Shown here: one piece after another, positions 17,161 to 25,835 of the stretch
Position numbering within the stretch: the stretch's first letter is position 1
How the letters are laid out: each line of letters opens with the position of its first letter
Source: Halalkalibacter oceani
GTDB taxonomy: Bacteria > Bacillota > Bacilli > Bacillales > Bacillaceae_D
Direction of reading: 5' to 3'
DNA length: 64,000 nt
NCBI RefSeq assembly: GCF_023715605.1
Contig: NZ_JAMBOL010000004.1
Location: 62,001-126,000 of the forward strand
Made by a program: the position numbers and the translations under genes
The notes under the pieces: generated by a model
The model's input: only the letters and a program-made list of their open reading frames with translations
Told to the model about the DNA's origin: nothing
Database searches by the model: none

Positions 17161-17846
17161 TTATCTTTAAAAATGTCACGAAAAAATTCATGACAAAGAC
17201 GGCGCTGGACGGGATTGATCTTACATTGACACGGGGAAAAATAATCGGGCTCGTCGGGGAAAATGGAAGTGGAAAATCAACGACGTTAAAGCTGATCGCC
17301 GGCTTAACCCAGCCATCAAGCGGACAAATTATGATTAACGGAAAAAAGGGAAGCCGGACTATTGCAAAGGAGGTTTCTTATTTGTCGGAGCTTGATGAAT
17401 ATTATGGCTTTTACAACGTCGGTCAGACGATCGATTTCCATGCGACACAGTTCCCCGACTTCAACCTGGAAAAAGCCGAAGAAATTCGCACGTTTATGAA
17501 TTTGGAGAGGGACGCGAAGCTGAAGCATCTGTCAAAAGGAAACCGCGGCCGCCTGAAAATCGTTCTTTCCCTGGCGCGTGAAGTTCCGGTCGTCCTGATG
17601 GATGAGCCGCTTTCCGGGCTGGATCCGATGGTCAGGGATTCCATTGTCAAAGGATTAATTTCTTTTATTGATCTTGAAAGACAGCTCCTGTTGATCACGA
17701 CGCATGAAATTAAAGAAATCGAAATGCTGCTCGATGAAGTCATCGCGATTAAAGACGGCGCGATTGTCGGTCATCACAATGTTGAAAAGCTGCGCGACGA
17801 ACGGAATCAAGGCATCGTCGAGTGGATGACGGACTTATATCAATAA
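17157..17846 (+). CDS. ABC transporter ATP-binding protein (YtrB-like)
   Basis: A 229-residue ATPase. Walker A is GENGSGKST (about residue 36), the signature region is HLSKGNRGRLKIVLSLA (about residue 125, a variant of LSGGQ with SKGN), Walker B is VVLMDEPLSGLDP (about 147) and the switch His lies in LLITTHEIKEIE. It powers the permease at 15963. Translation is coupled to the GntR gene through an ATGA overlap. A GGCAC...GTGCC hairpin without a T-run follows at about 17856-17882 and may end the operon. Confidence 0.92.
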   Translation: MIIFKNVTKKFMTKTALDGIDLTLTRGKIIGLVGENGSGKSTTLKLIAGLTQPSSGQIMINGKKGSRTIAKEVSYLSELDEYYGFYNVGQTIDFHATQFPDFNLEKAEEIRTFMNLERDAKLKHLSKGNRGRLKIVLSLAREVPVVLMDEPLSGLDPMVRDSIVKGLISFIDLERQLLLITTHEIKEIEMLLDEVIAIKDGAIVGHHNVEKLRDERNQGIVEWMTDLYQ

Positions 17847-17923
17847 CGACGAATTGGCACACCTTTGCTTTCGGTGCGTGCCCCCACGCTGCAAAAGCGT
17901 TATAATAGGGGGAGGGAAAGGAG

Positions 17924-19306
17924 ATGGTTAACACGAACCTTCATCCATTCACGAAAGCATTAGGTGTGCTTTGTTACGTCACATCGATTCTTTATCTCGT
18001 TGAGCATTTTTATCATCATCACCTTTTTGTCCTGACGTACAGCATACTTGGGGCCTTTCTGCTCGTCTGCGCTTTCTTTTTCTTATCAATGGTCAGCAGG
18101 CTGATCGTTGCCCTTTTGCTCATCGCGGGAACTATCTGCTTTTATGTAGAACAAATCGAAATCGGGGAAGTCATTAGCGGCTTCGGGGAAAATATAAATC
18201 TTCTGTCGCTCTTTCTGCTCATCCCGATTATTGGTACCTTTATGTCTTCGGCCGGTTATTTATCGGCCTTGAAAAAAGCCGTTCAGGAACGAGAGCAGCG
18301 CAGCGGCCAGCACCCTTACCGACTCAGCTTTCTATTGACGGCAACGATCGGGATTATTTTAAACTTCGGCTCCATGGCAATTGTGAAACGGATTGCCGAA
18401 GAAAGCTTCTCCAGCTATCGCGATCAAAAGCTGACTTTGACGATCATGCGCGCTTTTGCTTTTTGCATGTTGTGGTCACCGTATTTCGTCAATGTCGGGC
18501 TTATTCTCGTTTTGTTTGATCTGTCGTGGATCGAAATCGGTGGCTACGGTCTGTTGCTGGCGGCGCTTTATTTACTCGTCTGCGTCTTCATGTTTTCTCG
18601 TATTTCGTTTCCGGATGATCCGCTGATCGAGCGTCAGCCTGTCAAGCGGACAGCGGCTTCAACGCCTTCGCTGACGCCGTTTTTCTTTTTTTGTGGAACA
18701 TTGGTCGGCTTATCGTTTTTCCTTGAATTTTTGTGGCATGTCAACATGATCATCATCGTTTGCCTGCTCTCGATTGTACTGCCGCTAATTTGGTCGCTGG
18801 CGACAAAAACGTTGCAAACATTTACGCAGGATCTATCGGTTCAAGTTCAGCATTCATTCTTCCAATTAAAAAACGAGATTGCTATCTTTATTAGTGCGGG
18901 CTTTTTTGGAAAGGCAATGGCCAGTACAGAAATCGGCGCTTATATTTCATCCTGGTTATTTCAAGCTTCCTTTGGCTCGGTCTATATACTTAGCTATTTA
19001 CTTGTACTGTTGACGATCTTCCTGGCACAAATCGGCATTCACCCGGTGATTATCGTAATCGGCATTGGTAGCGCGCTCTCTCCAGAAAACTTTGGCGTCA
19101 GCGCCCACTATTTAGCACTGCTTTTGCTCGTCGCCTGGTCGATGGCTACCCAGCTCTCCCCTTTTTCCGGACAGATGCTGATGGCGGCTAAGCTGATGAA
19201 TCAACCGGCGAAAACGATCATGAGGCAAAATGTCGCCTATGTCGCCGTGCTGACCGTCGTCCTCGTGACAGCGGTATACAGCTTATATTTGCTTCATTTC
19301 ATTTAA
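17924..19306 (+). CDS. Polytopic membrane protein, paralogue family member 4
   Basis: A 460-residue membrane protein with about 12 helices and a His-rich opening (EHFYHHH near residue 27). Family motifs are NFGSMAIVKR (about residue 147) and IMRAFAFCMLWSPYFVNVGL (about 180). Late in the protein IGIHPVIIVIGIG and ATQLSPFSGQMLMAAKLM resemble paralogue 2 and the re-entrant hairpins of ion-transporter-superfamily permeases. The LWSPYF hexamer is identical to that of the truncated paralogue at 1-892. GGAGGG lies seven bases before the ATG. It is followed after 18 bp by the MmcB-like gene, so the two may be co-transcribed by position only. Confidence 0.8.
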   Translation: MVNTNLHPFTKALGVLCYVTSILYLVEHFYHHHLFVLTYSILGAFLLVCAFFFLSMVSRLIVALLLIAGTICFYVEQIEIGEVISGFGENINLLSLFLLIPIIGTFMSSAGYLSALKKAVQEREQRSGQHPYRLSFLLTATIGIILNFGSMAIVKRIAEESFSSYRDQKLTLTIMRAFAFCMLWSPYFVNVGLILVLFDLSWIEIGGYGLLLAALYLLVCVFMFSRISFPDDPLIERQPVKRTAASTPSLTPFFFFCGTLVGLSFFLEFLWHVNMIIIVCLLSIVLPLIWSLATKTLQTFTQDLSVQVQHSFFQLKNEIAIFISAGFFGKAMASTEIGAYISSWLFQASFGSVYILSYLLVLLTIFLAQIGIHPVIIVIGIGSALSPENFGVSAHYLALLLLVAWSMATQLSPFSGQMLMAAKLMNQPAKTIMRQNVAYVAVLTVVLVTAVYSLYLLHFI

Positions 19307-19324
19307 CAAGAGAGGACATCATCT

Positions 19325-20023
19325 ATGGAAAGTACGTTACATAAGCATTTAAAAAAACTGTCGTTGTACTGGCTAAAAGCAAAAATGACTGATTTATGCG
19401 CCAATGAAGTGAAATTATTCGTGCGCCGCAAGAAAATCCAGGCCGATGCGCTAGGGATCAATCTGAAGCGGCAGGAAGCAAGAATTATTGAAGTGAAGTC
19501 CTCCCGCTCTGATTTCCTGCGCGATGAGGTACTCCATTCCTCGTACGGCTATCATGCTGTTTCTGATTATACGTATATCATGACACCGGAGGACCTGCTT
19601 ACTGTCGAGGAGCTGCCGGCCCGCTATGGGCTGCTTGAGGTTGATGACTATGACAATATCACCGTCAAAAAGAAGCCAACGAAAAACCCGAAACGGATCA
19701 TGACGCTGGAAACGCTGCTAAAGCGCACCGGTCGCGCCGCCACAAATGCGGTTCTTTTTCAGGAGCTGTCAAAGGAAACGAAAGATGTGACCGGCGGGAA
19801 ATTTGCCAGCAATGCCGCAGCTTCCCTCATTCATGCGACCTGTCCGGTGTGTAAAAAACGTCACAAATACCTTGTCGGTACAAAGCAGGAAGAAGTGGAG
19901 TGCCAGACGGCTTCATGCAGGCAAGCGATTCCGTTGGATAAAGCCCGGGTTCATATCATTACGAAGTACAACGAAGACTTTTATGAGGAATTGTCAGCGT
20001 TAATCAAGGAGGATAAAGGATGA
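19325..20023 (+). CDS. MmcB-like DNA repair nuclease-fold protein with zinc ribbon
   Basis: A 232-residue protein. The first half fits the MmcB/PD-(D/E)XK fold: a D in QADALGINLKR and EVK in RIIEVKSSRSDF (about residue 58) form the nuclease-like core, then YTYIMTPEDLL and RYGLLEVD. The second half ends in a four-Cys zinc-ribbon-like module (CPVC, later C...C in VECQTASC). MmcB supports DNA damage tolerance in Caulobacter; the Bacilli relatives are uncharacterised. The stop overlaps the next start by ATGA, so the 89-residue protein is probably translationally coupled and may be a partner. Other repair genes (ExoA, Ku, LigD) lie within 6 kb. Confidence 0.78.
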   Translation: MESTLHKHLKKLSLYWLKAKMTDLCANEVKLFVRRKKIQADALGINLKRQEARIIEVKSSRSDFLRDEVLHSSYGYHAVSDYTYIMTPEDLLTVEELPARYGLLEVDDYDNITVKKKPTKNPKRIMTLETLLKRTGRAATNAVLFQELSKETKDVTGGKFASNAAASLIHATCPVCKKRHKYLVGTKQEEVECQTASCRQAIPLDKARVHIITKYNEDFYEELSALIKEDKG

Positions 20024-20289
20024 AACAACATTTTCTATTTGATGAGCAAATGATGATTCTCGTCTTTGCTCAATGGTGCATCAATCATGAGCTCGATCCG
20101 CGCGCCCTTTATCAGCGGGCTTTCCCGGGCCAGGGCATTCCGCCATCCCTGGAGCAGGCACTCTCCTTGACTGTCCCGAAGGAAGAAGCCGGCGAAATCG
20201 CCGATGACACCGTATTAGGGGTCCTTTCCCTTTATGACCAGCCGGAGCTTGCTGAAGTAGTCCGTGACGAAATCGCAAAACAGGCGTAA
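20020..20289 (+). CDS. Small protein of unknown function, coupled to the MmcB-like gene
   Basis: An 89-residue acidic protein with no Pfam-level feature I recognise. It begins with a helical part (DEQMMILVFAQWCINH), has a proline-rich middle (FPGQGIPPSLEQAL) and ends in another helix. Its ATG overlaps the previous stop (ATGA at 20020-20023) and GGAGG lies just upstream, so it is very likely real and translated together with the nuclease-like protein. A terminator follows. Confidence 0.75.
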   Translation: MKQHFLFDEQMMILVFAQWCINHELDPRALYQRAFPGQGIPPSLEQALSLTVPKEEAGEIADDTVLGVLSLYDQPELAEVVRDEIAKQA

Positions 20290-20305
20290 TTTCTCAAAAG
20301 AGCTT

Positions 20306-20348
20306 AGAGGCTGGACAAAGGGAATTGACAACCTTTTGTCCAGCCTCT
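20306..20348. terminator. Terminator hairpin, GAGGCTGGACAAA family
   Basis: AGAGGCTGGACAAA pairs with TTTGTCCAGCCTCTT. It lies between the convergent 20020 and 20392 genes and belongs to the window-wide hairpin family. Confidence 0.75.
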
Positions 20349-20391
20349 TGACAGATCGGCCCAATCAATCGGCGCGCATTTTTATTCATTC

Positions 20392-21150
20392 TTAATATGG
20401 TCTTCTAGCTTCCCAGTATGGCGGCTGGTCATAATGGCGGTACAACCTCATCTCATCTTCTCTCGTCAACGGCGTTTCTTCAAAATAATCCGGCGCCGCT
20501 TCAATTCGTTCCTTGTCGACATTGACCGTAATCGTCCGGTCACGCCAATTGATTTCCGAAATCCAGTCGGTGGAGACGAGCACCAATTCCTTTGACAGAA
20601 AGCCGCCGACATCGACTTCAAGATAACGAATGTTCCATGTGTCGCTTTCCAGCAGGAAGTCAGACACTCTGCCAACCTCGCCATTTATCGCATGCACTCT
20701 GTAATTTCGTACATCGTTGACACTTTGCAGATGGCTTTCCTCACGCGTCTCAAGATCAACTGCCGCTCTTTCATGCGGCTCAACGGCTTCCTCACCGAAC
20801 AACGATCGCCTAGGCTGCGTCAGCGGAGCAGCGCCCCAGCCATAATATTGGCCGAGCTCTCTTTCATACTGTCTTGAAATCGGCTCCTTCTCATCCGGCT
20901 TCGGGCTGTCCTTAATCTGCTCTTTCGTCGCATTGACCGAAATCGATTCATCCGCAATATGAACATCTGTAAACGCCTCTGGACTTAACAGTACCTTCCC
21001 TCCAAAAAACCAAGTCCGCGTATCCCCGATGAAGTAACGAACCACAAAGGATTCATCGTCAAAATAAAAATCATCAATCGAACCAATGTCGCCGTCTGTT
21101 GCTCTCATTGTAAACCGCTTCAGATTTTTCGCTTTTAAGATCAACTTCAT
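20392..21150 (-). CDS. Double PRC-barrel domain protein
   Basis: A 252-residue cytoplasmic protein made of two PRC-barrel modules. The first (residues 1-75) includes DGDIGSIDDFYFDD and VVRYFIGDTRTW. The second (about 145-225) includes NGEVGRVSDFLLESDTWNIRYLEVD and the strand ITVNVDKERIEAAP. The acidic linker between them is variable. PRC barrels bind RNA or proteins (RimM, photosynthetic reaction centre H subunit), and stand-alone double-barrel proteins in Bacilli are of unknown role, often stress-related. AAGGAGGCG directly precedes the ATG at 21150 with short spacing; a TTG two codons later would be better spaced. Confidence 0.85.
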   Translation of the reverse strand: MKLILKAKNLKRFTMRATDGDIGSIDDFYFDDESFVVRYFIGDTRTWFFGGKVLLSPEAFTDVHIADESISVNATKEQIKDSPKPDEKEPISRQYERELGQYYGWGAAPLTQPRRSLFGEEAVEPHERAAVDLETREESHLQSVNDVRNYRVHAINGEVGRVSDFLLESDTWNIRYLEVDVGGFLSKELVLVSTDWISEINWRDRTITVNVDKERIEAAPDYFEETPLTREDEMRLYRHYDQPPYWEARRPY

Positions 21151-21315
21151 CGCCTCCTTTTTTGTAATTGTTTATGTTGTACCCGCCTGATCAGCTCGTA
21201 AACCTCTTTTGACGATTGCCGGAAAAGATAGCTAAAAAGACATACTCGCTTCGCAAAGAAAATAATCTATAAAAGGAAGCGCTCATTACAATGACAAACA
21301 GTAGGAGAGAAGACG

Positions 21316-21948
21316 ATGATCGATCCAGCAAACCGGGAGAAGGAATTGCCTCAAATCAGTGTCATTGGAGAAGCAGAACTGACTGTGGTGCCAGATCAAG
21401 CCGTTGTGACGCTCGGCGTAACAACAGAGACGCTCGAGCTACGTCAAGGCCAGAGTGAAAATTCGGCAGCAATGACCGCTATTCTCGATGAAGTAAGAAG
21501 ACTGGGTATCGGGGAGGACCAGATTGAAACCGCGCTTTATCAAATTGACAGCAGGTACCATTATGAAGACGGGGTCAGCACGTTTGCCGGATATGAGATC
21601 ACCCATCTGTTTCAAATTACGATCGAGGAAATCAATATGGTCGGCACAATTGTCGATGCGGCGGTGGAAAAAGGCGCAAATACGGTGAGAACGATTCAAT
21701 TCACCTTGCAGCGGGCGGATATCTACCGGCAGCAAGCCCTTCAGCTCGCTGTTGAAAATGGGATCAGCAGCGCGCAGGCCATTGCGACAACGCTTGGCAT
21801 CTTGCTGCCGCCCTATCCAAGCAAGGTTGAGCAACAGCCGACTTCGCCGGATTTCCCTTCCCCTCGACTGTTGAGCGCCAGCGCCGCCACTCCAATCCAG
21901 CCAGGGCAGCTGACGATCCGCGCCCACGTTCTTGTCGCCTATGAATGA
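21316..21948 (+). CDS. SIMPL (DUF541) domain protein
   Basis: A 210-residue protein fitting the SIMPL/DUF541 family: the opening PQISVIGEAELTVVPDQAVVTLGV, the middle RRLGIGEDQIETALYQI and YEITHLFQITIEEINMVGTIVD, and the closing QLTIRAHVLVAYE. Relatives such as BP26 and YggE form ring-shaped oligomers at the envelope and are linked to oxidative stress resistance. This copy has no signal peptide or membrane anchor, so it appears cytoplasmic, as do several Bacillus homologues. GGAGAGAAG precedes the ATG. It is flanked by oppositely oriented genes, so it is monocistronic. Confidence 0.85.
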   Translation: MIDPANREKELPQISVIGEAELTVVPDQAVVTLGVTTETLELRQGQSENSAAMTAILDEVRRLGIGEDQIETALYQIDSRYHYEDGVSTFAGYEITHLFQITIEEINMVGTIVDAAVEKGANTVRTIQFTLQRADIYRQQALQLAVENGISSAQAIATTLGILLPPYPSKVEQQPTSPDFPSPRLLSASAATPIQPGQLTIRAHVLVAYE

Positions 21949-22081
21949 AAGGAGTGACAAGAAGGTTATTCTTCCCTTTCGCCAGGCGAACCTCTACAGT
22001 AACCCCTTCATTCAGAGGGAATTCCAGGATAGCTGACGAAGCAGCGCCACTCCTTCGGAACTTCCCTTCTTCCACTCTATT

Positions 22082-22843
22082 TTATCTTCCAAGATCAACC
22101 GTTAGCCGGATCGGGCAGTGATCGCTGCCGAGCACGTCAGAATCAATTCCGGCTTCTACTAACGCCGAACGGAGCCGCTCTGAAGCGAGAAAATAATCAA
22201 TCCGCCAGCCGATGTTGCGCTCCCGTACTTTGCTCATATAGGACCACCACGTGTAAGCCCCTTCTTTCTCGGGATAAAAATAACGATAGGTATCAATAAA
22301 TCCGGCGTCAAGCAAGCGCGACAGCTTTTCGCGTTCCTCGATCGTAAAGCCTGAATTGTTACGGTTTGCCCGCGCGTTCTTCAAATCAATTTCCGTGTGA
22401 GCAACATTCATATCACCGGTTAGAATGACCGGCTTTGCTTGATCAAGCCTTGTCACATACGAAAACAGCGCGTCCTCCCATTCAAGGCGCTCCCGTAAAC
22501 GGGATAAGTCTCTTTTCGCGTTCACGGTGTACACATTGACGAGGTAAAAGCGGTCGAATTCCAACGTGAGCACCCGTCCTTCATCTGCCGCGATTTCTCC
22601 TTCAAATCCGTAATGAACCGCTAATGGCTCCTTTTTCGTGAAAACAGCGGTTCCCGAGTAGCCTTTGCGTTGAGCGGAATGAAAAAATTGTTGATAGCCG
22701 GGCAGCTCTAATTCAAGCTGACCTTCCTGCAATTTTGTTTCTTGGATGCAGAAAATATCGGCATCCACCGCTTGAAAATAAGTAAGAAATCCTTTTTTTA
22801 CACAGGCTCGCAAGCCATTGACGTTCCAGGACACTAGTTTCAT
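22082..22843 (-). CDS. exoA: Exodeoxyribonuclease III / AP endonuclease
   Basis: A 253-residue member of the Xth family. Catalytic signatures are WNVNGLRA (residue 6), IQETKLQ with the metal-binding Glu (about 34), GDMNVAHTEIDL (about 147) and GSDHCPI with the catalytic Asp-His (about 243). It cleaves DNA 5' to abasic sites and removes 3' blocking groups in base excision repair. The length matches B. subtilis ExoA (252 aa). It starts at ATG and is directly upstream of a repair group with Ku and LigD, though Ku is separated from it by a terminator. Confidence 0.95.
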   Translation of the reverse strand: MKLVSWNVNGLRACVKKGFLTYFQAVDADIFCIQETKLQEGQLELELPGYQQFFHSAQRKGYSGTAVFTKKEPLAVHYGFEGEIAADEGRVLTLEFDRFYLVNVYTVNAKRDLSRLRERLEWEDALFSYVTRLDQAKPVILTGDMNVAHTEIDLKNARANRNNSGFTIEEREKLSRLLDAGFIDTYRYFYPEKEGAYTWWSYMSKVRERNIGWRIDYFLASERLRSALVEAGIDSDVLGSDHCPIRLTVDLGR

Positions 22844-22940
22844 TCATGTACCTCTCTTCTCTTGCAGTCTACGTTGAAAATGATAGAGTGAAGGCTACTG
22901 CCTGTCAAGAACGAGACCTTCCCCGCTTCCGATCAAGAAA

Positions 22941-22989
22941 AGCAAAAACTCCAGCGCCCCGACTACATGTTGGGCTGCTGGAGTTTTGC
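22941..22989 (-). terminator. Intrinsic terminator of ku
   Basis: GGCAAAACTCCAGC pairs with GCTGGAGTTTTTGC, with an inner GCCC/GGGC extension, immediately after the ku stop. The T-rich side lies on the minus strand. Confidence 0.75.
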
Positions 22990-22999
22990 CAAAGACGGC

Positions 23000-23830
23000 T
23001 CAGGCATTCTTTTTTGCTTTCGTTGCCGGCTTTTTGCGCGCGGCCGGCTTTTTCTTTTTCGTCTTGTCGATCGACGCCTGAAGGGCTGACATTAAATCGG
23101 TTACATTCGAGGCCGGCGCCTCCTGCTCCTTCGGATGAACCGTTTGCTTGCCCGTTCGCTTCTCTTCAATTAATTCCATCAAGGCTGTGCGATAATCGTC
23201 CTTGTATTTTGTCGGATCAAAGCTTGTTGTTAGCTGATCAATCAAAAGCAGCGCCGTATCGACTTCCTTTTTAGATAGTTCCTGGTCACTCGGCGTATTC
23301 GGCACGTCTTCCACTTTGCGCACTTCATCCGGAAAATGAATCGTTTCCATCAGCAACGTGTTTTTATAAACACGGACGACCGCGAGCTGCTCCTTTGAGC
23401 GGATAATGATTTTGGCAACACCGATCTTGCCGGATTTCAGCAACGCTTCACGAAGCAGCGCATATGCTTTTGCGCCGCCATCTCCCGGTGCGATAAAATA
23501 ACTGCGCTCAAAATAAATCGGATCAATTTCTTCAAGCTGGACGAAATCAATAATTTCGACCGCTTTTGCTTCATTTTCTTTTTTCAGCTTTTCCAAATCT
23601 TCCTCATCAAGGATGACGAATTTGTTTTTTTCATATTCGTATGCTTTGACAATATCTTCATTTTTCACTTCCTGCTGGCAGCCTGGACATATTTTCTGAT
23701 ATTGAATCGGCGTGTGGCATTCCTTATGAAGCTGCCTCAGCTTAATATCCTTATTTTCCGTTGCCGCGTGCAGCTTAATCGGAATGTTGACAAGCCCGAA
23801 GCTGATACTGCCCTTCCAAACTGTGTGCAT
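23000..23830 (-). CDS. ku: Ku protein of bacterial non-homologous end joining
   Basis: About 276 residues. It begins HTVWKGSISFGLVNIPIKL, the invariant Ku core opening. A Cys-containing segment (HKECHTPIQYQKICPGCQQEV), the beta-barrel DNA-encircling core and a Lys-rich C-terminal tail (KKKKPAARKKPATKAKK) follow, the last typical of bacterial Ku. It binds DNA ends and recruits LigD. I chose the ATG at 23830, since an earlier in-frame GTG overlaps the AGAAGGTG ribosome site. It is divergent from ligD with about 110 bp between, the usual arrangement in Bacilli, where the pair is active in spores. Confidence 0.95.
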   Translation of the reverse strand: MHTVWKGSISFGLVNIPIKLHAATENKDIKLRQLHKECHTPIQYQKICPGCQQEVKNEDIVKAYEYEKNKFVILDEEDLEKLKKENEAKAVEIIDFVQLEEIDPIYFERSYFIAPGDGGAKAYALLREALLKSGKIGVAKIIIRSKEQLAVVRVYKNTLLMETIHFPDEVRKVEDVPNTPSDQELSKKEVDTALLLIDQLTTSFDPTKYKDDYRTALMELIEEKRTGKQTVHPKEQEAPASNVTDLMSALQASIDKTKKKKPAARKKPATKAKKNA

Positions 23831-23943
23831 CAAAGACACCTTCTTTTTTCTTTATAATGTGCTTGCTTTTGCCGGCAATTATGTATGAAGTGAAATCGAA
23901 ACTAACATCCTAACGAGGAAATCATTTTCAAGGAGGATGGACG

Positions 23944-25785
23944 ATGGATAAGCCAATGCTGCTAACAGCGGCTTCTGAGCCGCCCGTTGGCAAAGGCTGG
24001 CTTTATGAGCCTAAATACGACGGCTTCCGCTGTCTACTTTACTGGTCTAGCGACAAACCGCTTCTTGTCAGCCGCAACGGCAAAGAGCTGAACGGTCAAT
24101 TCCCTGAGATCATCCAATTTTGCTCTGATCACCAGCAGGAGATTGAGCCGTTTCTTCCGCTGCTACTCGACGGTGAGCTTGTCCATTTGCTTAACGCCTT
24201 TAAAAGCTATTTTTCCGCTGTACAGCTTAGAGGACGGATGAAAAATGCAGATCGTATTTCAGCTCATGCCGCGGCTTTTCCGTGTCACTATCTCGGCTTT
24301 GACCTGTTGCAGCTCAAAGGTGACAGCCTGATCGATCTGCCGCTCGCCAAGCGCAAGAAGCAGCTGAACCAGCTCTTTAATAAGCTCGGCTGGTCACGGC
24401 AAATCGATCCTTATTCGGCGCAAAAGCTCCAGCTGATCGAGGAAACAGCGGATCTGTCCCGGCTCTCAGCGGCGATCGATCTTCATAACGGCGAAGGGAT
24501 CGTCGCCAAACAGGCTACGAGTACCTGGAAGCCGGCAGCACGGACACGTCAATGGCAAAAGAGCAAGAACTGGCGCCTTGTTCCCGTGATCGTTACGAAA
24601 TATGACGAAGCCAACGGCTATTTCTATGGCAGCGTCTTTAAGGAATCAGAACTCCTTGATATTGTCATTTTCAAGCATGGTTTAGCAGAGACGGAATGGC
24701 AGACGTTAGTCTCGCTCTTTCAAAAAAACGGGACTAGGAACGGATCGCTCTACAGGATGCCACCGGCAATCTGTGCCGCGATTGCCTGTATTGACTTTGA
24801 TGGCAAGCAGCTGCGAGAACCTCATTTTCATTCTTTTTTGCTTGCGCAGGAGCCTGAGCAGTGCACGAGCAACGAAGCTGAAAAAGCGCTCCGCCCGCCG
24901 CCGGCCTCGGTTGCCGTTACCCATCCCGACAAGCCGATCTGGCCTGCTTTAAACATTCATAAGGATGACTATTTAACGGAGCTGCTGCATCTCGGCGATT
25001 ATCTTTTGCCGTTTCTTCATGACCGGCATTTAACCGTTATCCGTTACCCGCACGGCGCCGATGATGAACGTTTTTTCCAAAAAAACTGTCCTGACTATGC
25101 ACCGGAATTCGTTCAGACTGACCTGCACCATAACATTCGCTACATTCTCTGCAATGATGTCGAAACATTGCTTTGGCTTGGCAATCAGCTTGCGCTGGAA
25201 TTCCATATTCCATTTGAACCGTTCCATTCCGCGTATCCGTCGGAAATTGTTTTTGATCTTGATCCCCCGTCGGTGTCAGAATTTCCTCTTGCTGTCGAGG
25301 CGGCCTTGCGACTGAAAGCGATATTCGATCAATTTCAGCTGCAATCCTTTGTCAAAACGTCGGGTGGAAAGGGATTACAGGTTTATCTTCCACTGCCAGA
25401 GGAAACCTATTCTTATGAGGACACTCGACGGTTTACCGAATTCGTAAGTGCGTTTCTTTGTGAACAGGAGCCGGATTGGTTTACGACGGAGCGCCTGAAA
25501 AAGAAGCGCGGCCGCAAATTATATGTCGACTATTTGCAGCACGATAAGGAAAAAACAATCATCGCGCCTTTTTCGCCAAGAGGAAATACCGACGGACGGA
25601 TAGCGACTCCGCTTGACTGGAGCGAGGTTAATGCTCGGCTTGATCCGGCATCTTTTACAATCGCCACGATTCGGGCACGGCTGCTTGCAAACGGAAATCC
25701 GTTTCGTTTTTTTCAGCAGGCAAAAGCCAATCAGCCGCTGGACTTACTTCTTGAGCAGCTGACAAGTCTCACCTCCGTCAAATAA
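23944..25785 (+). CDS. ligD: LigD: ATP-dependent DNA ligase / polymerase for NHEJ
   Basis: A 613-residue two-domain enzyme in LIG-POL order. The N-terminal ligase carries the adenylation lysine in KYDGFRCL (about residue 24), LLDGELV (about 75) and EGIVAKQA (about 180). The C-terminal primase-polymerase domain (from about residue 320) has HPDKPIWP, the catalytic DLDPP (about 438) and VKTSGGKGLQVYLPL. No 3'-phosphoesterase domain is present, as in B. subtilis LigD. It processes and seals double-strand breaks held by Ku. AAGGAGGATGGACG precedes the ATG. Codon use matches the neighbours. Confidence 0.96.
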   Translation: MDKPMLLTAASEPPVGKGWLYEPKYDGFRCLLYWSSDKPLLVSRNGKELNGQFPEIIQFCSDHQQEIEPFLPLLLDGELVHLLNAFKSYFSAVQLRGRMKNADRISAHAAAFPCHYLGFDLLQLKGDSLIDLPLAKRKKQLNQLFNKLGWSRQIDPYSAQKLQLIEETADLSRLSAAIDLHNGEGIVAKQATSTWKPAARTRQWQKSKNWRLVPVIVTKYDEANGYFYGSVFKESELLDIVIFKHGLAETEWQTLVSLFQKNGTRNGSLYRMPPAICAAIACIDFDGKQLREPHFHSFLLAQEPEQCTSNEAEKALRPPPASVAVTHPDKPIWPALNIHKDDYLTELLHLGDYLLPFLHDRHLTVIRYPHGADDERFFQKNCPDYAPEFVQTDLHHNIRYILCNDVETLLWLGNQLALEFHIPFEPFHSAYPSEIVFDLDPPSVSEFPLAVEAALRLKAIFDQFQLQSFVKTSGGKGLQVYLPLPEETYSYEDTRRFTEFVSAFLCEQEPDWFTTERLKKKRGRKLYVDYLQHDKEKTIIAPFSPRGNTDGRIATPLDWSEVNARLDPASFTIATIRARLLANGNPFRFFQQAKANQPLDLLLEQLTSLTSVK

Positions 25786-25835
25786 GTCTTGACCAAGGGC
25801 ATACTAAACAAACGGATAGAAAAGGGAGGAATACG

